64,000 nt of DNA from Acanthacorydalis orientalis (lineage: Eukaryota > Arthropoda > Insecta > Megaloptera > Corydalidae), in assembly GCA_034766995.1 (NCBI GenBank), contig CM068315.1:55126556-55190555 (forward strand), written 5' to 3'. Positions 24,311-38,151 of this stretch are shown piece after piece; position 1 is the stretch's first letter, and every line of letters begins with the position of its first letter. The position numbers and the translations under genes are program-made. The notes below the pieces were generated by a model. It searched no databases and had not been told where the DNA came from. It saw nothing but the letters and a program-made list of their open reading frames with translations.

Positions 24311-25442
24311 CTCGAAATTGAGTTTCTTTGTGTTGATAATGATTTAGCAGGGAGTTTAGGGAGAATTGAGGAGAAATATATAATAGTAAAATGATTAGAT
24401 CATACAGTAGGTTATTTTTTGATTACTGATTTTGATTTACTTTATAACCGTGACGATTATGTTATTATTATTAATTTGTTAAGTTTAATTCGTTAGAAAC
24501 ATTATTCAATTGTAAATTAATTTAAATGTATATACACACACACACACACACACAGATAAAGATTTATCATGTGATCGACATCTGCAGTTATTCGAAACAG
24601 TCTCAGAAAATATATTTTTCCCTTTTAATTTCAAATCGGCAAGGGACGAATATACGCCATTAGACAATTAACGCATTTTTTAAACGGTTTTTTTATATAT
24701 TTTATTCCTTTCACATTTGTTGTTTCATAGTATATTTTTTTATTTTGACATTTTTTTTCGTGTGTGTAGACATGATGTCGACGACAATTAAATGTGTATT
24801 GTTATTTTCTATATCGCGTGAGTGTTGTTATATAAATAAGAATAGATATATACATAATTAAATCGAGAGATTTAGTCATCAAAAATTTGTCATGTTTCTG
24901 ATTGTATATAATGATTTCCATACCCAATGAATTGATGATGGGTTTTATATTTAGATAATTTCTCTTCTGACCGTAAAAAAAAAACAATATTAATTGAAAA
25001 TAATTTCGAGAATAGTAAAATACCTCCACCATCGTTGATAGTGGCAGTAGATTTGTTTTGTTCAATAACAATGACGAAAATCGGAATTATTGTCCTGATA
25101 ACTGTTCAATATAAACACACATACATTTATTTATATATATGGCCTATACAGATGTTTCATTTAAAACGAACGTCTTGTAAATATTTTGAGCATCGTCATA
25201 ACTGATTGATCATTGATTAGATTTTATTTGTATTTTTTTTTTATATTATTATTATTTGCGAACAAACGTGCAAGTCATACATACTATTTCAGTGATTAAT
25301 TGTTAAACGATTTCAGTTATTGACACATTATTACACGTAGATGTTTATGTAAGTGGGGCATTGTCTTCAAAATGCATGTTTTTTTTGAATGAAATATGGA
25401 CGAATAGTTAATTAAAAATGCAGATATGTAATTTCAAAATTG

Positions 25443-25496
<54 letters not shown>

Positions 25497-28400
25497 TTGA
25501 AAATAGTGACATGATAAAATTCTTTAATAATAAAAGTAAAATATCTATTTTTTATGCATATGCGAGCTTCGAAAATTTATATGAAATAATTATCAAGTCA
25601 TATAAAATTATTAATAATAATAATATAGGTCTTGAAGTGTTCGTATTAAGTAAAACACTTGTATAATTGTCCATTCGCAGCTAAAGATGATAAGGATCTG
25701 TGGTTGTTCTCTCAGACGCCACGTTTCTACTTACTACAAATTTTGATGATCACAAAATGCTGATTTGTGTCATCTTCGCTCACCGTGCGTGCAAATCTGC
25801 ATATTCCACCCATCTGTTTAATCTGCATTGTAAATTTGCCTGTAATCATAAAAAAAATCATACATTAGTTACATACTTAAGTCTTTTTACTTTTTCTTCC
25901 TATTTCTATGTAATTTTATTTTGTACCTTTTTTATATTTTTTGATCTTCCATACCTTTCGAAGTATATAGAGAAAAAAAAAACAGTTTCTTGTAAAGAAA
26001 TGACTAATCCTACATTACATATAAATATCATTGCAAAACATAGTGAGGAATTGATGTGTTACTATTTTTTCAGTATTTTGTACTTTTGATAGAAACCAAA
26101 CTTGCAACAGAAAAAGTAAAAACACATATGTTTTTTTCCTCGATATATCTATTATTAGTAATATTAAAATATTATATCCGATATTAATTTTTATAACAAT
26201 TTACAATTATAACGATGAAATGAGAATATAACATTCGGGGATACGTGCGTCGCTTTTATTAAATACTAAAAAAAAAAATAAATAAATAAATGAAATGTTT
26301 TTTACATTTATTACCTCTTGGGTGCCGTTGCTGAGTTTCAGTACAGCGACGCCCGTTCATGTACCTGGTTGCGAATTGCATTTTTTTTATACGATGCCTT
26401 TCGCTCTAATATTTAGAAAGTACATACATTGTTCTATATTTTATTGGGCTGGAGATATGTATATTTAAAATAAAAATAAACGAAAAAAAAAATACGAAAA
26501 AAGTGTGCGTTGAACCGACGCACGTATCTCCGTTTTTGCACGCTAAAATTATTTATAAAAAATATAAAATATTATATATATATATTTATCTTTGATGTAC
26601 AATCACTGTATTTGTTACTTTGATGCTCGAACCGCGAAATAATTTATTACTTAAATATTAATTTTATAGAATTTTTGATAATGTAGCAATAGGACATGTG
26701 ACATATATAATTAAATAATATACACTTAGGTACAAAATATTTATTTTGGTAAATATTGGTAAAATATTGTTGGAACTTTTTTACACTGCAACATATATTT
26801 TGTGAGTAGCGTGCACGTAGCGGAGGGGGACGCACTTCACAGAAAGGAATAAAAAAACATCAGAGATTGTACATATTATATTTATATTATTTCAGTATCG
26901 TTTTTGTACTTATAAAAAAATATATTGACGCTAGGACGGGGATGTTAACAATTTTATAATATGTTTGTATATTGTTTATTTACCTTTTGTTAAATGTATT
27001 CCGATATACAAGGAAGTTAATTTGATTTGGTTGTAGTTCCTCAATATAAATAATTAAATACATAATCGCTTCAAAGGACATACGACTGGTTTTCATTTAT
27101 TCGCACGCACCTCGAACACCTTTCTGTTTTACAGGTTCTCTCACTTTCACTGAAGTTTAAAATCGTTAATTTCTGACGTCGCCGCTTCTCCATTGATGTA
27201 GAATAGATTTTTTTTAGAAAAAATCCATATAGCATCAACATAAAATAATAGAATATTTTTTTTTAAAAAAAATAGCATCAACATAAAGAGACTTTGTTTA
27301 CAGTTCTCCTAAACTGTAACTGTTTCTTGTTTACGCAGTGAAAAAAAAAACAACAACAAAACACACCCAACAAATTACCACGCGTTCGTGGATCAACATC
27401 AACTCATTTTTTTTTTCAAAAAAAAGGAGAAAACTATTACATTTGTTCGCGGATGAAAAACTGTCCAGTCTGAAAAATGTGACGGTTGAACGAAAATACG
27501 ATTGAAATGAATGTTAAAATAAAAAAAATGAGTCACATAAAATAATACGAAGGCTCGAAAACACAGTTTATGGCAGCCAAAGCAAAACATCACCAATTAT
27601 GTCTAGTTCAAGGTCGAGTAACATGTACACATCGCGCATGTGACTGAACTTGATATAGTAAGCAGTTTGAACGGAAATTGTTCTCTATTTACAATAAAAA
27701 AATATGCAGATTTTTAGTACGCCTGCTATTCATGACGGACGCGTCGTGTACGAGATAAGTGGAATTATGATTTTTCGGATTGATACGGATCGCTCGTTGA
27801 AAGTTTTATGCAGTGGCGGCGGCGGCGGTCGGTCTGGAAACGCGAACGATATTTTTTTATTTATTCGCTCTCTGTGCGATTACATTTGGAATACTGCCAT
27901 GCCATCGTCGAATCACTTAACTTATTGATACATTTGTGAAACCGATATTTATCAGACATTGACTTTCGTTACGAACCGCGTTTAACTACATGTTTCAATA
28001 CATTGTTTAATCTTTATATGCATTTATTTCCACAGTTCGGTACGAACTTACATGTTCCACTTTTCATTTAGTGTGTCCGGATTATCTATGGATTAGGTTT
28101 TAATTTATATTTTTCTAAATTCATGTGTAAAATTGAAAAATGTATTTCGAGTCCGTTTAATAATTAAAAATTTATTAGAAAAATAGTTTTACCCTTCGAT
28201 TGTGCGTTTTCATGCCTGCGATCCTGTCGATACGTTATCCTGATGGCCTTCGATCTTTTTTCATCGTTTCTCTAATTCATTCTTCACAGTTATAGTTTCA
28301 GCACGTGCGCCATCGTCACTTAGATGTTATTTTTTTTTTACAAAATGTTATTAAACAATTGTTATTAAACTGATTCGTAGAGTTCCAGGATTTCGTAGAG

Positions 28401-29180
28401 GATGCAAGGGTGAAGATAATATGTTGAGACAAAATTAAAGGCTATATCACAAATTAGAGAATTCGAAAAAATAATTTGCAGACTACTAGTATTTAAAAAC
28501 CGTTGTTCTAAAACGATCTTCCCGTTTCTAAAAAATCATTTTAGTATTTGAAAATTACATCTCATGTTCTATATCTCCGGTCAGTGGAGAACCTAATCGA
28601 ACTGCATATAATTTTTTTTTTGGTACAATAACGTATGGGTTAAAGATGATCAATATATGGTAAGTTTGAATCTGTTCTGGTATTAGAATTCGAGCTGGTT
28701 TAATGATAATGTAAATGATTTTACAGTTAGAAAAAGAAATTGCCAGCATGTTGACGGCCGCAAACGGTTACAAACGAACATCCTACATTTTAACTCCAAA
28801 AAAAGTAAGTAAATGCTAATACTCATTCTATATTAGAATAATTATAAGGATATAATTGAATACTAATAGATAATATAAAAATATCATTTTTGAGTGTTTC
28901 GAAATGATTTTTCTTCTAAAAAAGTTAAATACTAATATACGATTCGTATATACTCGTATGTAATGTTTATTCAAAATTGAAAAGTCAAAATTAATTATTC
29001 TTTGTTTAAATCAGTAATAATTGCTTATAATAATGTAATATTTTAAATAGTTAATGTGATTATAAATGTATACTAATAATCTCTTTCAAATTCATATAAA
29101 CTGATAATTCCATTTGAATATGAAACTTTTGCATGAATCATTCTATTTTTATTTATTTACTATTTTTATTTATATCATTC
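24311..29180. other. AT-rich non-coding DNA downstream of Myc
   Basis: No gene recognised. It contains a (CA)n run at 24532-24555, a (TA)n run at 25443-25492 and a small duplication of TAGCATCAACATAAA at about 27230 and 27272. Open frames of 60-130 codons here are hydrophobic and AT-driven, with no domain. Confidence 0.4.
25443..25492. repeat. (TA)n microsatellite
   Basis: Pure TA run, about 50 bp; first long run downstream of Myc. Confidence 0.95.

Positions 29181-29254
<74 letters not shown>
29181..29254. repeat. (TA)n microsatellite
   Basis: One phase slip near 29205. Confidence 0.95.
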
Positions 29255-29260
<6 letters not shown>

Positions 29261-29597
29261 TTCGTTGCACAAATAGAAAATATTATAAAAATGTTTCTGT
29301 GAAAATAAAAATATTTCGACTACGGACTTCAATGCTAGAAAATATATAACGTGATAAGATTTATATAAAATATTCTCATATTTGGACGATACAAAAGTGT
29401 ACGGTTGTATTGTATTCGGAGTCATACGAGGATATTACATAACTTGCTGCATTCACAACTGTTAGTAATATTGTGACTCGTGAACGTTACAGACGGCAGA
29501 ATTCTTACTTCCGAACGTGTTTTTTTTAATTTGAGGTTAGTGGAAACTTCAAAATAATCATTAATATATATATATTTATTGTTTTAGATGACTGTGT

Positions 29598-29742
<145 letters not shown>

Positions 29743-31510
29743 TCTAAATATACTATTATTATCATAATTTTAAATACCTATTATTGAAAACAATTGTCAT
29801 ATTTAAATATTAATCTATAAATATATAATTTTTGGTTATACTGTGATAGGAAGAACGTTTTTTTATCATTTTTTATTTATTTTGAAAGTACAGTACCTGT
29901 CAAATCGTACAAGGATTCGGTTTTAATCAATTAACTGGTATCTCTTTGTTTTGGCTCTTGTCCGATTTTTAATTTGATAAAAATGCAAACAAAAACAGAA
30001 GGAATGTCAGAAAAACTTAAAACATTTTATACGAGTGCACTGTATAAGTTTTGAATTCTACATAATTATTGTAATGTTCATATTTTCAACAATACTTTGA
30101 TTTGTTGGTTGTATTGCGGAAAATGTATTATATTGCTTGTTTTTCCCCTTGAGGTCATGTTTTTCAAATCAGTGGCCCCACGATGATCAAACAAGCGATA
30201 CAAATTACAGATACAAATATCTTCATTTGTATAAATAAATTGTATAATCTAATCTTCAAATTGAAAAATCGCGAAATAAAATATTTTTACAAATGTATTA
30301 TTCACTTATACAAACATAGTTTCTTTACTTGACTGCACTGAGCATTACATAACAGTATTTCATCGAAATCCATACTAGAAACAGTCAGTCAAGTCTTAAT
30401 TCTTGACCAGAAAATGTCATTCGCTGGGACGAATGAAATATTCATTTGTGAGAGTGAATCCAGCCATAGTGCCAGACATTGTATTATGATAAAATAAATA
30501 GTCCAATCTGAAACATAGAACTGGTCAATACGTCAGTAATTCGTGAAACGTTAATTCTTTTTCCCACTTTGAAAGATGTGCGAGTTACATGAATAAATTC
30601 ATTTCTGTTAAACTGTTCAGAATGTTATTTAAGTAAACCGTGATTTTATAGAATGTCAAATCTCATTTAAATAAAAAAGACTGGGGTTTCAAGTTAAATT
30701 TATTCAGGATAGACGGACGTTACATATTGCCTTTTTTTATTTTTAACCAAGTATTCTTTAGAACAATCATTAAAAAAAACTACTTTTTAAATTAAATTTC
30801 GGTGTGTGATTTGGTGAATGCTTTCATTTAAAAGGAGTTGCGTAGGTAGAAAGTTGTAAATTTTTCAGAAGAGCTTTTTGAAATTTATCTTAATACTGGT
30901 AACTAACTAATAGCTTATTAATACTAATAGCTTCGTACAAATGAGTGTCCCATGTGGATGCGAGAAGTTAGCACAAAACTACCCAAGATTGTAACATGAT
31001 ATGTGCATCCACCTATTTATTCTCTGAAATCATGTTTCGGATGTGTACATATCAGTTTATGTTGCTTGAAATTTTATCAATGTGTAGTTATTATTTTTTG
31101 CAGACAAATTATTTTTTACCTATATAAATGTATATATATATATATATATATTATATACATACGATGATTCAATTTACTGAACAATTATTGTAAATTAATG
31201 TTTTTATAAATATTAATATAAATTAATAATTGTTAAAATTTTGATTTATTATCTATAAACCATGTTTATCGAATTACTGAAAATACTTATTTATAAACAA
31301 ATTTCTATCAAATCGGGAGTAACTCGAAAAACACTGAATACAGCACTGAAGAAATCCAACGATCTGAGAACGAAAATATCTGTTCAATAATATTTCATAG
31401 TGAATTATAATCAGTATTCTTAAATACATTCCAATCATTTTAATTGGAAATTTTCCATGCCTTAACCGCAATCATTCAAAGATTAAATATTATGTAAATT
31501 GTTTCACCTG

Positions 31511-31556
31511 AATATATATATATATATATATATATATGCGTGTGTGTGTGTATATA
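31511..31556. repeat. (TA)n(GT)n microsatellite
   Basis: TA, GCG interruption, GT, then TA. Confidence 0.9.
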
Positions 31557-31813
31557 TTTGAGGTATGAAATACAATTTCACAATAATTTGAATAAATTAA
31601 GTTAGGAACACTTTTAATTCATAAACTATTTTCCAAATACGGAACATGACATAGTTATATGCATTTTAGAACATAATGTATCGATAATATGACATAACTG
31701 CATTAATACTAGATTACAAAAAAAGAAAAGAAATTACTCCGTCTTATTACTAATAATTCATAATTAAATACAACACATAATAGTAACGTGCACAAATTAT
31801 ATTTAATTGATAT

Positions 31814-31890
<77 letters not shown>
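31814..31890. repeat. (TA)n microsatellite
   Basis: Interrupted by one TTT and two GTA units. Confidence 0.95.
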
Positions 31891-31896
<6 letters not shown>

Positions 31897-32201
31897 ATAG
31901 TGTACGCTTGTGTTTGTTTTTAAGGACGGTATGTAATTAGAAATTACAATAATTACAATATGAAAATAGTTGTAAATAACAGAAAGTTAATCTGGAGTTA
32001 TGTGTATTTAAATATAATATATAATTTTAGAGAGCGGTGCATGTGACATTTCTGTCTATTTCTCTCTTTCAGCAATACAAATGTATGTAATGCACCGTTT
32101 TCACTGTGTTCGCAGTCTAATGACACGTTTAAATAGTTTTTTTTAATAAATATTTGCATATTAATGCATAAAAACCGTTTAAAAATATTCAAGTATACTT
32201 A

Positions 32202-32209
32202 ACACACAT

Positions 32210-32267
<58 letters not shown>
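32202..32267. repeat. (CA)n(TA)n microsatellite
   Basis: CA run passing into TA. Confidence 0.95.
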
Positions 32268-32513
32268 TTGCCTTTTTTTCTAACACACATTATTTTTGTT
32301 TCTTTCGAGTATCTCAAACTATTTTGAATTCTTTTTCATAAATAATTACTAAATTTGTTTTTAAATAAGTATATCATATATTTTTGTTTAAAATATAAAA
32401 TTCAAATGTCGTATAAACTAAATTACATTAAATTTGATTAATTTTTTTATGAACTTTTGATAAAGATTCAAAAATAAAAAATAAATGTACACTCAGACAT
32501 TTTAGATTTTCTC

Positions 32514-32515
<2 letters not shown>

Positions 32516-32552
<37 letters not shown>
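32516..32552. repeat. (TA)n microsatellite at a transposon edge
   Basis: Ends exactly at the left terminus of the hAT-like element. Confidence 0.9.
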
Positions 32553-32555
<3 letters not shown>

Positions 32556-32951
32556 GTCCGGATTTACACTGCCACCTTTGGGCCACCAATCGTATTCCAC
32601 CCCTCCCCCCGCCTACATCTTGTCCAAATGAGTTAAGAGAAATCCGTGACTTGGTAATTTTGAGAACATTTCAACAGAAACAAAATTATCGATCACAAAA
32701 AAATCGATAAAATTTTCAATTCATTTAATTTATTTAAAGAATTCGAATTATGAAGTTCTGTTACATAAATTTCAAAAACAAAATTTGAACTGTAAACATT
32801 TCTAGATTTAATTTTTCATTTCACATTTGAGCTACCTGTAAATCGAATTTATGTTTGAAAATAAAAATTCCAGCGTTTCAAAATTTGTAGCCCATCGAAA
32901 TTTGCCGAACTGGGCAGCGGGCCACGTTGCTCCTATCTAAATCCTACGCTG
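32553..32951. mobile_element. hAT-like miniature element
   Basis: The left end CAGGTCCGGATTTACACTG and the right end, inverted CAGCGTAGGATTTAGATAGG, share CAG and a GGATTTA core, as in hAT-type ends. Both sides lie in (TA)n-like DNA, so the target duplication cannot be resolved. The ~400 bp interior is non-coding and contains GGGCCAC/GTGGCCC near the two ends. hAT assignment rests on the termini only. Confidence 0.5.
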
Positions 32952-33141
32952 TATATATGTTTGTATGCATACATGTAAACCAAATGTATAATTTTCAGAT
33001 GATAATTATTATTTCTTAATAAGAGGCATTAATTAAAAATTACATTACCGTTACACCTTATAATTTTATATTAAATAAAAGTTAGCAATTTAAATTGAAG
33101 TTATCTCTTTTCTGATCTTTATAATTTTTTATAAAGATATT

Positions 33142-33166
33142 TGTTACCCCTATCTAAATCCTACGC

Positions 33167-33168
<2 letters not shown>
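33142..33168. mobile_element. Second copy of the hAT-like right terminus
   Basis: GTTACCCCTATCTAAATCCT then ACGCTG repeats the right end of the element at 32927-32951 about 217 bp further on. Again it directly abuts a (TA)n run. Only the terminal ~27 bp are shared. Confidence 0.5.

Positions 33169-33169
<1 letters not shown>

Positions 33170-33237
<68 letters not shown>
33170..33237. repeat. (TA)n microsatellite at a transposon edge
   Basis: Begins next to the duplicated hAT-like right terminus. Confidence 0.95.
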
Positions 33238-33240
<3 letters not shown>

Positions 33241-33862
33241 GAAAGATTGAAAAGGATGGCGTGTGATGTAGTTGATTTATGTGTTTGCGAACATGGGAAT
33301 AATTATATAGTTTACTAATACTGATGAGCGTGCAAATGAAAAGTGGTAATTTATAAATAACATTTAATATAAATGAGACATAATGATATAGATATAATTT
33401 AAAAATTAGGTTTGAAAGAATATGTTTCAATACAAAAGTAAAATGGATGTAATCAACAAACACTGCAAGATGTTTTAATTACTGTGAATATCACACTTAC
33501 GATTTTGATTTCGTTTAAAATCAGTTTTATTCAACTGTTGTAGTTAATGTACAATCGAAACTAGTTCTGCTCATATAAATAAATATTTAGTTCGATTGCG
33601 TTGTGCATTTGAAAAGGACACGAGTTGTGTTAATGAAAGTCTTTTCCCAGATTATGACCAAGCGCCACGTTTGGCTTTTAAGTTGCCATTCCACGATTTC
33701 TTTATTTCACTTTCGTGTCATATTTTGGTTATCGGGTCTGTACGACTCCCGGGACGGTAACCATGCCGATGGCTCCCTTTTTCGATGAGCAACATGGTCA
33801 CCAAAAAAAATGTGTTAATGAAAGAATGTTAAATAAATTACAGATAAATGATACACACATAC

Positions 33863-33893
<31 letters not shown>

Positions 33894-33944
33894 TTCAGTT
33901 TAGACTTCCACATGAAAGAATTAAAAGGTAGGACAGGAGTTAAA

Positions 33945-34051
33945 AAAATCATGTTATCTTTTATGATATCAAATATGTTTATTGTTTCATTCAGTATGTA
34001 ACTGAATGAAACAATAAACATATTTGGTGTCATAAAAAATAACATGATTTT
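33945..34051. repeat. Near-perfect long hairpin, ~50 bp arms
   Basis: Arms 33945-33994 and 34002-34051 are reverse complements with only a few mismatches and a 7 nt loop (TATGTAA). The termini read AAAATCATGTTAT/ATAACATGATTTT. Size and shape fit a miniature palindromic element or the internal subterminal region of a larger transposon ending at 34162. Confidence 0.75.
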
Positions 34052-34095
34052 GTCAATTATAACCATGTACATGTAGTACATGCTTATAATTGACA
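34051..34095. repeat. Short perfect hairpin before a Helitron-like end
   Basis: TGTCAATTATAA pairs with TTATAATTGACA, and an inner CATGTAC pairs with GTACATG. It begins where the longer hairpin ends. Confidence 0.65.
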
Positions 34096-34162
34096 AGTGG
34101 GCGAGCGAATCGAGACCCCCGGTAGTTTGTGAGCGCAGCGAGCAGGTGGCGGAGCCCCCTAG
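34096..34162 (+). mobile_element. Helitron-like 3' terminus
   Basis: AGTGGGCGAGCG, then GAGCGCAGCGAGCAGG and GGCGGAGCCCCCTAG end at CTAG followed by T, directly before a (TA)n run. A short GC hairpin (GGCGGAGCC) before CTRR is what Helitron 3' ends look like. A related copy ends identically at 38977. No Rep/helicase coding or 5' TC end was identified. Confidence 0.45.

Positions 34163-34163
<1 letters not shown>

Positions 34164-34191
<28 letters not shown>
34164..34191. repeat. (TA)n microsatellite at a transposon edge
   Basis: Begins next to the Helitron-like CTAG end. Confidence 0.9.
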
Positions 34192-34196
<5 letters not shown>

Positions 34197-34618
34197 ATAC
34201 AAAACGGCTCATTTTGAATTCCTGGATTTGTGAACAAATTTATAGCATATTTTTATGGAACCTTTGTATATATATATATATATATATATATGTCTATATG
34301 TATACACACTACATCTGTAATACGAAAAATCAAATATCTACATTTAATAGCCTTTATTTAGAAGGTTAAAGAGTATTACATGTATGAATTTCAGATAATT
34401 ATACACTTATAGGTATTTTTTAAATTATTAATATAAAAACTGTAATTACATCGGAATTTAATCGCCTTGTTGTTATAATGAAACATTTTTAAGTTTACTA
34501 AAAAAAAAAATAATTGAAATGAATGAAATTCCATGTGTAATTAAAATCTTAGTTCAATTAATAAGGTTTAATATATTTAGACATACACATAGACAAGTAT
34601 ACACATACTCATTTATAA

Positions 34619-34692
<74 letters not shown>
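34619..34692. repeat. (TA)n microsatellite
   Basis: Pure TA run, about 73 bp. Confidence 0.95.
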
Positions 34693-34698
<6 letters not shown>

Positions 34699-35759
34699 TT
34701 GACTTGATAAAAGACAATTTTATACCGTTCTTCATATTAAAAATGTTTTTGTAAAAATAAATGTTAATCGTATTGTAATATGACTTAAATAAAAAAATAG
34801 CAGTATGTTTACGATTACTTTATTTTTATTTTTTATGTTTTTATGTTTTTAGTTAATTAAAATTTTCAACTTGTATGTTTAATTACTGTTATCGTTAAAG
34901 GAGGTTTAATATTTTGACTGTTTACAATTTGTTCATGTCTTTAAAAGTTACTAAGTGATAAGTAATATTAAAAAGTCGCTTGATTGTACATTTTGTTTAA
35001 ATTGTATCTAAATCGAAATAAAAAATGTACTTGTACACCAAACAAGTTGGTAGAAAGAATTGTATTAAAATTAAACTTGGACATTGTTACAGTACAATAC
35101 TGTTTCTACATAATAATCAAATAAGATATAATATTTATTATTTAAGTTATTTTGGGAACACTGTCGAGATCAAAGTTCATTAATCATTCGAGATAATTTC
35201 TTCCGGAACGAATGATGAAATATGTTGAAAACCGATTCGAAGTCCTACATAAAAAAATAACAATATTATTAAAAATTTAAATGAATTGGCCAGTTTTTTT
35301 CGTTTACATGTTTTTACTTGACTGGATTTTGTTCATTTCGTTACAATTCTCATTGAATCATTCTCATTGAAACACATTTACTATTCGAACATATTTCTTT
35401 TTTTTTTAAAAAAAATCAATATTACTATAATTAAATCCGTAATTAAATTCAATTATATCTACTGTTAGGATATGGAAAAAATCACCCTACTTTCCACTTT
35501 CACTTTTTTTCTTGTAAAGTAGTTCAACTTGAATAATTCTTACTTAATTCTTTATATACTTGAAATAAACTTTTAATAGTCGATTTATCCAAACAAATAG
35601 TTCAAGAACGTTTTATTTTTTTATATAAAACCCAGAAAAATATAGTTTATTTAATTATAATTTACTAAACGTGTTGTTTTCAAAACATAAATCGTGCTTA
35701 ACATGACATATACCTGTATTAATAAGCATTATACATAACATTTATCTTTTTTTATTGTG

Positions 35760-35804
35760 ATGTATATATATATATATATATATATGTTGTGTGTGTGTGT
35801 GTAT
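35760..35804. repeat. (TA)n(GT)n microsatellite
   Basis: Associated with dispersed repeat copy A. Confidence 0.9.
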
Positions 35805-35879
35805 AAGTATAAATTCGGAATCATAATTAGTCTGTTGAATAATTCAAAGTATACAATAAAAATAATAAATCTTTTGTAC

Positions 35880-35970
35880 ATGTATCATCTACGTTATTCT
35901 ATTATTTCAAAGCAAAAACACCAAATGGTGAGTCAGTGAATAATGGAATAAATAGGTGTATAAATAGATG
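35880..35970 (+). repeat. Dispersed repeat, copy A
   Basis: Shares ATGGTGAGTCA, TTATTCTATTA and GGAATAAATAG-type blocks in the same order with 42105-42195. Both follow a (TA)n run by a similar distance, so the unit probably includes the microsatellite. Confidence 0.45.
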
Positions 35971-36199
35971 TTTCATACAGTATTTATTTCTAAATATATA
36001 TTTAAGATTACGTTGTATTTAAGTTTAATATCTTGATAATATTAATAAATTCATTGAAGTGCTAATCAATACAACAAATTGGTTTATATTACTGTTTGAG
36101 AAGCACTAACAAACGGCAACATAAAATGGAGAAGAACTGGGTTAATTTTAGAATCGCTGAAACGGTTTTATAAATATTTTTTTAATAATCCATACATTC

Positions 36200-37110
36200 G
36201 TTTGCACAAATTCTCTATTCCTGTCTTATTTCTGACGATCTTGAATTTTTAATTCTCCGTTATTTGCTTTATAAATTCAAATCCGTGTTCCCTTCACACT
36301 TCCATTTACTATTTTAATATTATCTTTATTCATTCTTCATGTTTCTAGATTCGTATCATCAAATCATCTCTTCTTTTCTTTCCGTTATTCATGTAATCTA
36401 CATTATTCTGTTTTTCATAACATTTCATCATCCGCCACTCTACCGATCAATTTTATATTAAACGTTTTTCAGTGGCATCAAGTCTCAAAAGTTTCCACTC
36501 TCTCTTTTCGGTAACAATTCGTAGATTAATTTCTCTAATTTTCCATTCTTCTCTCACTTCTGCTTTTTTCTTTTTTGGTACTTGTGAGACATGAGTTCTT
36601 CCGTTATCTGATTTATATATTGAAATCTTGATCTCTCTCTATGATATTTCCTTCTTTCCACTATTTTCACTATCAATCATTGATACATTAAAATGTGTCT
36701 CGACCCTTTTCAAATTTTTTCGTAAATTTCTACCCTCTTTCGCTTTTCATAACACTTTCTCATTCATCATTCCATCCACTCGTTTTACTTTAATCATTTT
36801 TTAATAGCACAAAGACTCAAAAGTTTCTAATATTTTCTTTCAAAGAGCTCCAATTGTCCATGTATCATCCCCATATAAAACCATGCTCGAGAAATATGTA
36901 TTTTCCTTATTTATTGCCGATTTTTGTTAGAATTAACAACTTCAACTTTTTATTAAATGAATTCCTTACTCGACCAATCTGATTGATATATTTCTTTAGT
37001 GGTTCCTTCATTTTTGATGAAATTTCTTGCTAAATAGTCGAATTCTTTAACTTCTTACAGGATTTGATTATCCAGTTTACTAGCATTGTGGTTATTTTTT
37101 GTTTTATTAT
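36200..37110 (-). pseudogene. Non-LTR retrotransposon reverse transcriptase C-terminal fragment, internally duplicated
   Basis: On the minus strand, broken frames read VKEFDYLA..., a KLKLLILTKNRQ stretch and SSMVLYGDDTWTIGALKENI. These correspond to the YLG...ITKDG and LYG-ETWTL motifs found after the reverse transcriptase palm in many arthropod non-LTR elements. Next come ESFESLC, VDGMMNEKVL and ITEELMSHKYQKRKKQ-like segments. A second, diverged block (KLLRLDATEKRLI, VEWRMMKCYEKQN at about 36400-36510) repeats the one at about 36700-36830. Stops and frameshifts make it dead. No endonuclease or catalytic YADD was seen. Confidence 0.65.
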
Positions 37111-37673
37111 ACTCTTTTCTTGATTATTCCTGATTGACCCAGGTTATTGTTTTTTTATATACTTTTATTATATGTTTATTGTTGCTTCAAAATAAAACAA
37201 GAAATGAAAATAGTGATTTTGGTCATATCATAAATATGTATATTAAAGATAATTATATTTCTCTTCTGTTTCGTCTCACTGATTTTTTTAGAAATATTTT
37301 GATACTTAGCAGAATATTTTAAACACATACTTCAGCAAACTACTGTGTCGTTCAATAAGATCCAATTAAAAAGGACAATACACCTATATAAAAGCGAACT
37401 ATTATTACTTTTGATAATGATTCTTTATATAATATAATATTTTAGTTCGTTTTATTCATGTATTATATATTTTTTGATTATGTCAGTTGTATATTTGAAA
37501 CTCAAATTTATTTTTCAATAAGAATTTTACGTGAAAAAGTATGTTTTATATGGATAAATAAATTAAAACATAATTTATTAAAATTAATTATTAATTTTAT
37601 ACCGATATAAATATAAACCATTTATGATCTGCCCGTAGAGCTAAAGGGGAAACCAATTGTGCAGATTTTTATA

Positions 37674-37675
<2 letters not shown>

Positions 37676-37758
<83 letters not shown>
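37676..37758. repeat. (TA)n microsatellite
   Basis: About 80 bp with one CA interruption at the left. Confidence 0.95.
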
Positions 37759-37761
<3 letters not shown>

Positions 37762-38082
37762 ATGTATATATAATAGTCTGTGTGTTCATTTTGAGCGGCA
37801 ACGTTAATAACAATATAGAACTAGAAAACCTTACTCTATAGCTGATGGCGAATCTAATTTATCCTTCTTACAATAAAAAATAAGTGCATTTAATATTACT
37901 ATTAATTATGAATACTTTCATTTATAAATAATTTAATCATTTTTACTTTCAAACTTAATTTAAATAGCAATGATTATTTTCCATACAAGTCTATATTCAT
38001 GTCTGTTCATTCACATATAGCCTAAGGAATGAACCTACAGTCATTTACGGTACTTTTGTAATATAATATTAACATATGAACA

Positions 38083-38084
<2 letters not shown>

Positions 38085-38150
<66 letters not shown>
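38085..38150. repeat. (TA)n microsatellite
   Basis: Pure TA run, about 65 bp. Confidence 0.95.

Positions 38151-38151
<1 letters not shown>

Noticed and set aside
25700..26089. 129-codon plus-strand frame
   Set aside because: Phe/Tyr/Leu-rich, AT-driven composition with no domain and no splice context.
37622..37841. Tyr/Ile repeat proteins (YIYIYI) from TA runs throughout the window
   Set aside because: Translations of (TA)n microsatellites, not genes.
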